Positions 24,423-27,549 of a stretch of DNA of 27,549 nt are shown one piece after another (the stretch's first letter is position 1; the number at the start of each line of letters is the position of its first letter). The stretch is from Bacteroidota bacterium (GTDB lineage: Bacteria > Bacteroidota > Bacteroidia > UBA8524): contig DQHT01000109.1 in NCBI GenBank assembly GCA_003531115.1, forward strand, positions 15,102 through 42,650, written 5' to 3'. The position numbers and the translations under genes are program-made. The notes under the pieces were generated by a model, which was given only the letters and a program-made list of their open reading frames with translations, had not been told where the DNA came from and ran no database searches.

Positions 24423-24454
24423 TTGAAATAAAAGCAAATTTCAGCGTACATTAG
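24423..24454 (+). promoter_or_regulatory. Candidate promoter for the GH3 gene (TTG-N21-TACATTAG)
   Basis: TTG at 24423-24425 is followed after 21 bases by TACATTAG (24447-24454), one mismatch from TAnnTTTG. The ATG at 24459 follows after only four bases, so the transcript would be essentially leaderless. Confidence 0.35.
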
Positions 24455-24458
24455 CAGC

Positions 24459-25997
24459 ATGTCTTTGATGTCGTCATTTTTCTCCTGGTATTTCAGGAAA
24501 CGCTGGCCCGAACTGGAAAACCAGATCCGGATGGCAGACGACGTTCAAAAAACAACTTTGCTATCGCTGATGAATGATGCGAAGTATACCGAGTTTGGCA
24601 AGCTCTACGATTTTAAATCCATCAATACTTACGAAACCTTCCGATCGCGCGTACCTATTCGCGATTATGAAAGTATGAAACCGTTTATAGAACGGACCAT
24701 GAAGGGTGAACAGAACGTGATCTGGCATTCAGACATTCGTTGGTTTGCGAAATCGAGCGGCACCACCTCGGATAAGAGCAAGTTTATACCGGTGAGTTTT
24801 GAAGCCCTGGATAAATGTCATTATCAGGGCGGCCGGGATGTATTGACCTTATACAGCAATTCCTTCCAGGAAACCGAGATATTTAGCGGCAAGAGCCTTG
24901 TAATTGGTGGTAGTCATAAGGTGAATACCTTCTCAGAAAATTCATTTTATGGAGACCTTTCGGCCGTGGTGATATCAAATACCCCCTTCTGGGTTGATTT
25001 TTTGAGAACGCCTGATAAATCGATCGCCTTAATGGAGGAGTGGGAACAAAAGCTCGAAATGATGGCCAATGCTACCCTCAATGAGGACGTAACCACTATT
25101 TCCGGTGTTCCAACCTGGACCCTGGTTTTGATCGAACGCCTTTTTGCCATGACGGGTAAAAGGGATTTGCACGATATCTGGCCAAACCTTGAACTGTACA
25201 TTCACGGAGGCGTAAGTTTTACCCCCTACCGGGAACGTTTCCAAAAATTGATGCCATCAAAGGGGATACGCTATTTGGAGACCTACAATGCTTCCGAAGG
25301 ATTTTTTGGGATACAGGGCGCTTTTAACGGGGAGGAAATGTACCTCATGCCAGGTTATGGAATTTTCTTCGAGTTTGTCAAAGCCGAGCATATCCACAAT
25401 GAAAATGCACATGCCATTCCGCTCTGGGAGGTCGAAAAAGGAGTGAATTATGCAGTGGTTATCAGTACCAATGCGGGTTTGTGGCGCTATATAATTGGCG
25501 ATACCATCAAGTTCAGTTCGCTTAAACCTTACCGCTTCAGCATCACAGGAAGAACCAAGCTATTTATAAATGCCTTTGGAGAAGAGCTGGTAATTGAAAA
25601 TGCAGAACGGGCCATTGCTAAGGCCTGTGAGCTGACCAATGCGGTTGTCAGCGATTATACAGCAGCCCCGGTTTATATGGAATTGGGCCAGGATGCCGGT
25701 CACGAATGGTTGATCGAATTTGAAAAAATGCCGGAGAATCTGGAGGAATTCAACAAGGTACTCGATACCACCTTAAAGAATGTAAATTCGGATTACGAGG
25801 CTAAGCGACATAAGGATATCGCCTTAAAAGCGCCAAAGATCGTTTGCCTTAAAAAAGGCGCCTTTTTGAATTGGATGCGGGAACGGGGCAAATTAGGAGG
25901 CCAGCATAAGGTTCCCCGTCTGTCTAATAACCGTTCGATCGTTGATGAATTACTGAAGATCGAAGGAAAAGAGATGCCCCTTAGCGGGCAGGTTTAA
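24459..25997 (+). CDS. GH3 superfamily acyl-acid-amido synthetase
   Basis: This 512-residue member of the GH3 family belongs to the ANL-type adenylating superfamily, whose plant members join amino acids to jasmonate or auxin through an acyl-adenylate. The nucleotide loop SSGTTSDKSK (99-108), ETYNASEGFFG (274-284), GDTIKF (347-352) with the ribose-binding Asp, and GRTK (364-367) are all present. LGGQHKVPR near the C-terminus carries a lysine typical of the mobile domain. The protein has full family length and appears intact. Bacterial GH3 proteins are widespread in Bacteroidota, but their substrates are mostly unknown. It shares a strand with the M28 peptidase but has its own promoter-like sequence, and overlaps the convergent membrane protein by 17 bases. 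Confidence 0.93.
   Translation: MSLMSSFFSWYFRKRWPELENQIRMADDVQKTTLLSLMNDAKYTEFGKLYDFKSINTYETFRSRVPIRDYESMKPFIERTMKGEQNVIWHSDIRWFAKSSGTTSDKSKFIPVSFEALDKCHYQGGRDVLTLYSNSFQETEIFSGKSLVIGGSHKVNTFSENSFYGDLSAVVISNTPFWVDFLRTPDKSIALMEEWEQKLEMMANATLNEDVTTISGVPTWTLVLIERLFAMTGKRDLHDIWPNLELYIHGGVSFTPYRERFQKLMPSKGIRYLETYNASEGFFGIQGAFNGEEMYLMPGYGIFFEFVKAEHIHNENAHAIPLWEVEKGVNYAVVISTNAGLWRYIIGDTIKFSSLKPYRFSITGRTKLFINAFGEELVIENAERAIAKACELTNAVVSDYTAAPVYMELGQDAGHEWLIEFEKMPENLEEFNKVLDTTLKNVNSDYEAKRHKDIALKAPKIVCLKKGAFLNWMRERGKLGGQHKVPRLSNNRSIVDELLKIEGKEMPLSGQV
25975..25990. terminator. Weak hairpin over two convergent stop codons
   Basis: TGCCC-CTTAGC-GGGCA spans the end of the GH3 and membrane protein genes. On the minus strand it is followed by a T-rich stretch (ATCTCTTTTCC). 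The stem is only five pairs and the T run is broken, so this is a weak, possibly shared terminator. Confidence 0.3.
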
Positions 25998-27549
25998 AGA
26001 CAAATTCATCGGTAAAAACAAAATTGTTCAGCCGATAGTGAAAAGGCTGTCCATCCCTTACAAGTACACATTCATCAAGCACTAGCTGTTGGTTAACAGG
26101 GCCCGTATAATGGATGGAAAGCCGGCAGGGGAAATTCCAATATTGCTTTGACAAACGTATGCGCGCAAAGCCATCAACCACATTGTCGATCAATGAAGCC
26201 GCATTGTATTGCCATATTTCTCCTGTCAAGGTATTTTCCAGTAAAAGGTGGTAAGAGTGAAATCCATCCTTAGTCGCGTCGAGCCAGAGAAAAAGGCTCA
26301 GGGTATCCTGGAAGCCTGTACCCTCATAAATCACGGTTTTTTGTCCATTCGGGAGCAAGAGGCCGGCTTCATTGGCCATTCCTTGTCCGTTTCCATCCTT
26401 AAACCCATCATAAAACAGGAATGGAACCAAACTATCGTGCACTGCCGTGGGCTTTGAATTTTCTTTCAATGCCAATAATTCCGAAGGGCTAATGGAATAC
26501 AGTTTCAGTGTGTCGAGAACGGCGTCTGGTAAAGGTGGGAGGAGTTGGCTGATTCGGTTGGAATACGCCGGGGCATGGGTGATCAGCCAGGGTTTTTCCT
26601 CGTACATGAGCGGTCCGGAGAGGTTCCAGGCCATTTCGAAATGCTCAAGCGTCTGATTCAGGGAAGTTCTGCTCATCATACTCGCATAAGTAGGCATGCC
26701 CGATGCGAGGCTAAGCGCCATGGTTTGTTCAGCCAGATAACTTTCAGAATGCCGGGTGCTGATGTTTTCAGATCCCACGTGAAAGTACGGCAGAGGAAAT
26801 AGAACATGGTTCGGGAAGGCAGCAAGGACTTCTTCTCCGGGTTGAACGCTCCTTTTTACTCCGATCGAAGGGCTATAATTGCTATGGAAATAGAGGCCTT
26901 CAAGAAAGAGTATTAAAATAGCCAGACTACTCAGGAGCATACCCAAACGTTTTCTACGCCCGGCCAATTGCAGGAACATGAAAATGTTCAGGGAATAAAA
27001 AAAGATCCAGCTCAAACGGCCCAGACTGCGGAATTGAAGCAATGGCCCCCCATATTTTGCCCCCCAGGGGGTGTCGAGGGCAAAGGGAAGGGTGGCTGCC
27101 AACACAAATACAAGTAAGCCGGCCAGCATGATGCCATGTGCTTTTAGCATTTTTGCGGAAGCAGATTTCAGGAATAACACTTTGATCCGGCTTATCAGAA
27201 AATAGACAAAATACAGCGTTGCCGGTAATCCGACATAAGAAAGCGCTTCATCATTCACCTTTCTGACCCCCAGGTTCTTAAATAGTTGGGAATCTCCAAA
27301 TTCGTGGTAAGGAAGAAAGACGCCTTCCCACAGCGCCATGTACTCCCTCATTCCATAAGGAATATTCGGACGGTCTAAAACCTGATCCGTAGTTTTCATC
27401 CACAGCATATAAAGGCCGAAGGGCAGTATTACCTGAAATAAATAAGCCAGCAGGTATTTCCATAAAGCCATGTTTTTCCTTCTCAGGGCTTCTATCAGGT
27501 AATAGATACCAATAAACGCCGCAGCCATCAGGAAATAATAGAGGTGTAA
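25981..27549 (-). CDS. Polytopic membrane protein, C-terminal part (truncated by window edge)
   Basis: The frame is open through the right edge, so the N-terminus is missing; 522 residues are visible. About six hydrophobic helices fill the first half, near 1-20, 28-47, 100-122, 137-158, 177-197 and 204-223. A soluble region of about 290 residues follows, probably extracytoplasmic. LLQFRSLGRLSW resembles the FRxPGRF-like loop of YfhO and GT-C type glycosyltransferase-related proteins, which would suggest lipid-linked sugar transfer at the outer face of the membrane. This is a weak resemblance. The C-terminal domain looks beta-rich and is unrecognised. It overlaps the convergent GH3 gene by 17 bases. 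Membrane location is firm; function is not assigned. Confidence 0.8.
   Translation of the reverse strand, partial: LHLYYFLMAAAFIGIYYLIEALRRKNMALWKYLLAYLFQVILPFGLYMLWMKTTDQVLDRPNIPYGMREYMALWEGVFLPYHEFGDSQLFKNLGVRKVNDEALSYVGLPATLYFVYFLISRIKVLFLKSASAKMLKAHGIMLAGLLVFVLAATLPFALDTPWGAKYGGPLLQFRSLGRLSWIFFYSLNIFMFLQLAGRRKRLGMLLSSLAILILFLEGLYFHSNYSPSIGVKRSVQPGEEVLAAFPNHVLFPLPYFHVGSENISTRHSESYLAEQTMALSLASGMPTYASMMSRTSLNQTLEHFEMAWNLSGPLMYEEKPWLITHAPAYSNRISQLLPPLPDAVLDTLKLYSISPSELLALKENSKPTAVHDSLVPFLFYDGFKDGNGQGMANEAGLLLPNGQKTVIYEGTGFQDTLSLFLWLDATKDGFHSYHLLLENTLTGEIWQYNAASLIDNVVDGFARIRLSKQYWNFPCRLSIHYTGPVNQQLVLDECVLVRDGQPFHYRLNNFVFTDEFVFKPAR

Noticed and set aside
1..27549. CRISPR arrays, tRNA or rRNA genes, insertion sequences, prophage
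   Set aside because: No regularly spaced repeats, no tRNA-like cloverleaf and no transposase or integrase frames were seen; nearly all sequence is accounted for by the listed genes.

Overview
The window looks like a chromosome segment of a Bacteroidota bacterium, possibly of the Saprospirales/Cytophagales type. Four signs point that way. One exported protein carries a type IX secretion (T9SS, Por) C-terminal sorting domain. Most starts lack a Shine-Dalgarno sequence. Several starts sit just downstream of TAnnTTTG, the Bacteroidota -7 promoter element. A 7TMR-DISM histidine kinase and kinases with multiple PAS domains are also present. Coding density is very high: no gap exceeds about 130 bases, and there are no tRNAs, rRNAs, insertion sequences, CRISPR arrays or phage genes.

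Layout. At 1-1376 (-) is the N-terminal part of DNA polymerase I, cut by the window edge. At 1463-2179 (+) is a GT2 glycosyltransferase. At 2168-8748 (-) is a tight five-gene operon. In transcription order it encodes an E1/ThiF-nitroreductase fusion (Rv1355c/MoeY-like), a GNAT/LuxI/FeeM-like putative acyltransferase, a 7TMR-DISM sensor kinase, a REC-histidine kinase and a single-domain REC protein. A divergent REC protein follows at 8878-9339 (+). At 9345-15286 (-) are housekeeping genes: a phosphohexomutase, a small Cys/Lys-rich exported protein, Psd, glutamate dehydrogenase, CdsA and a CPBP-family membrane protease. At 15318-16325 (+) is DusB, followed by a T9SS-exported beta-propeller protein (16365-18848). 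At 18845-22344 (-) is a PAS/GAF histidine kinase with an AraC-type response regulator. At 22422-25997 (+) are PssA, an exported M28 peptidase and a GH3-family acyl-adenylating ligase. At 25981-27549 (-) is the C-terminal part of a polytopic membrane protein.

How the genes work together. CdsA, PssA and Psd are the three consecutive steps from phosphatidic acid to phosphatidylethanolamine; all three lie in the window but in separate transcription units. The two kinase/regulator groups are separate signalling modules.

The most interesting unit is the operon at 2168-8748. It couples an unusual adenylating/flavin enzyme and a putative acyl transferase to a membrane sensor kinase and receiver proteins through overlapping or near-abutting genes. 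The layout suggests a make-and-sense small-molecule signalling system. This is inference: neither the product nor the ligand can be read from the sequence. The divergent control region between the operon and the stand-alone receiver (8749-8877) holds a perfect 15-bp palindrome and a good promoter.
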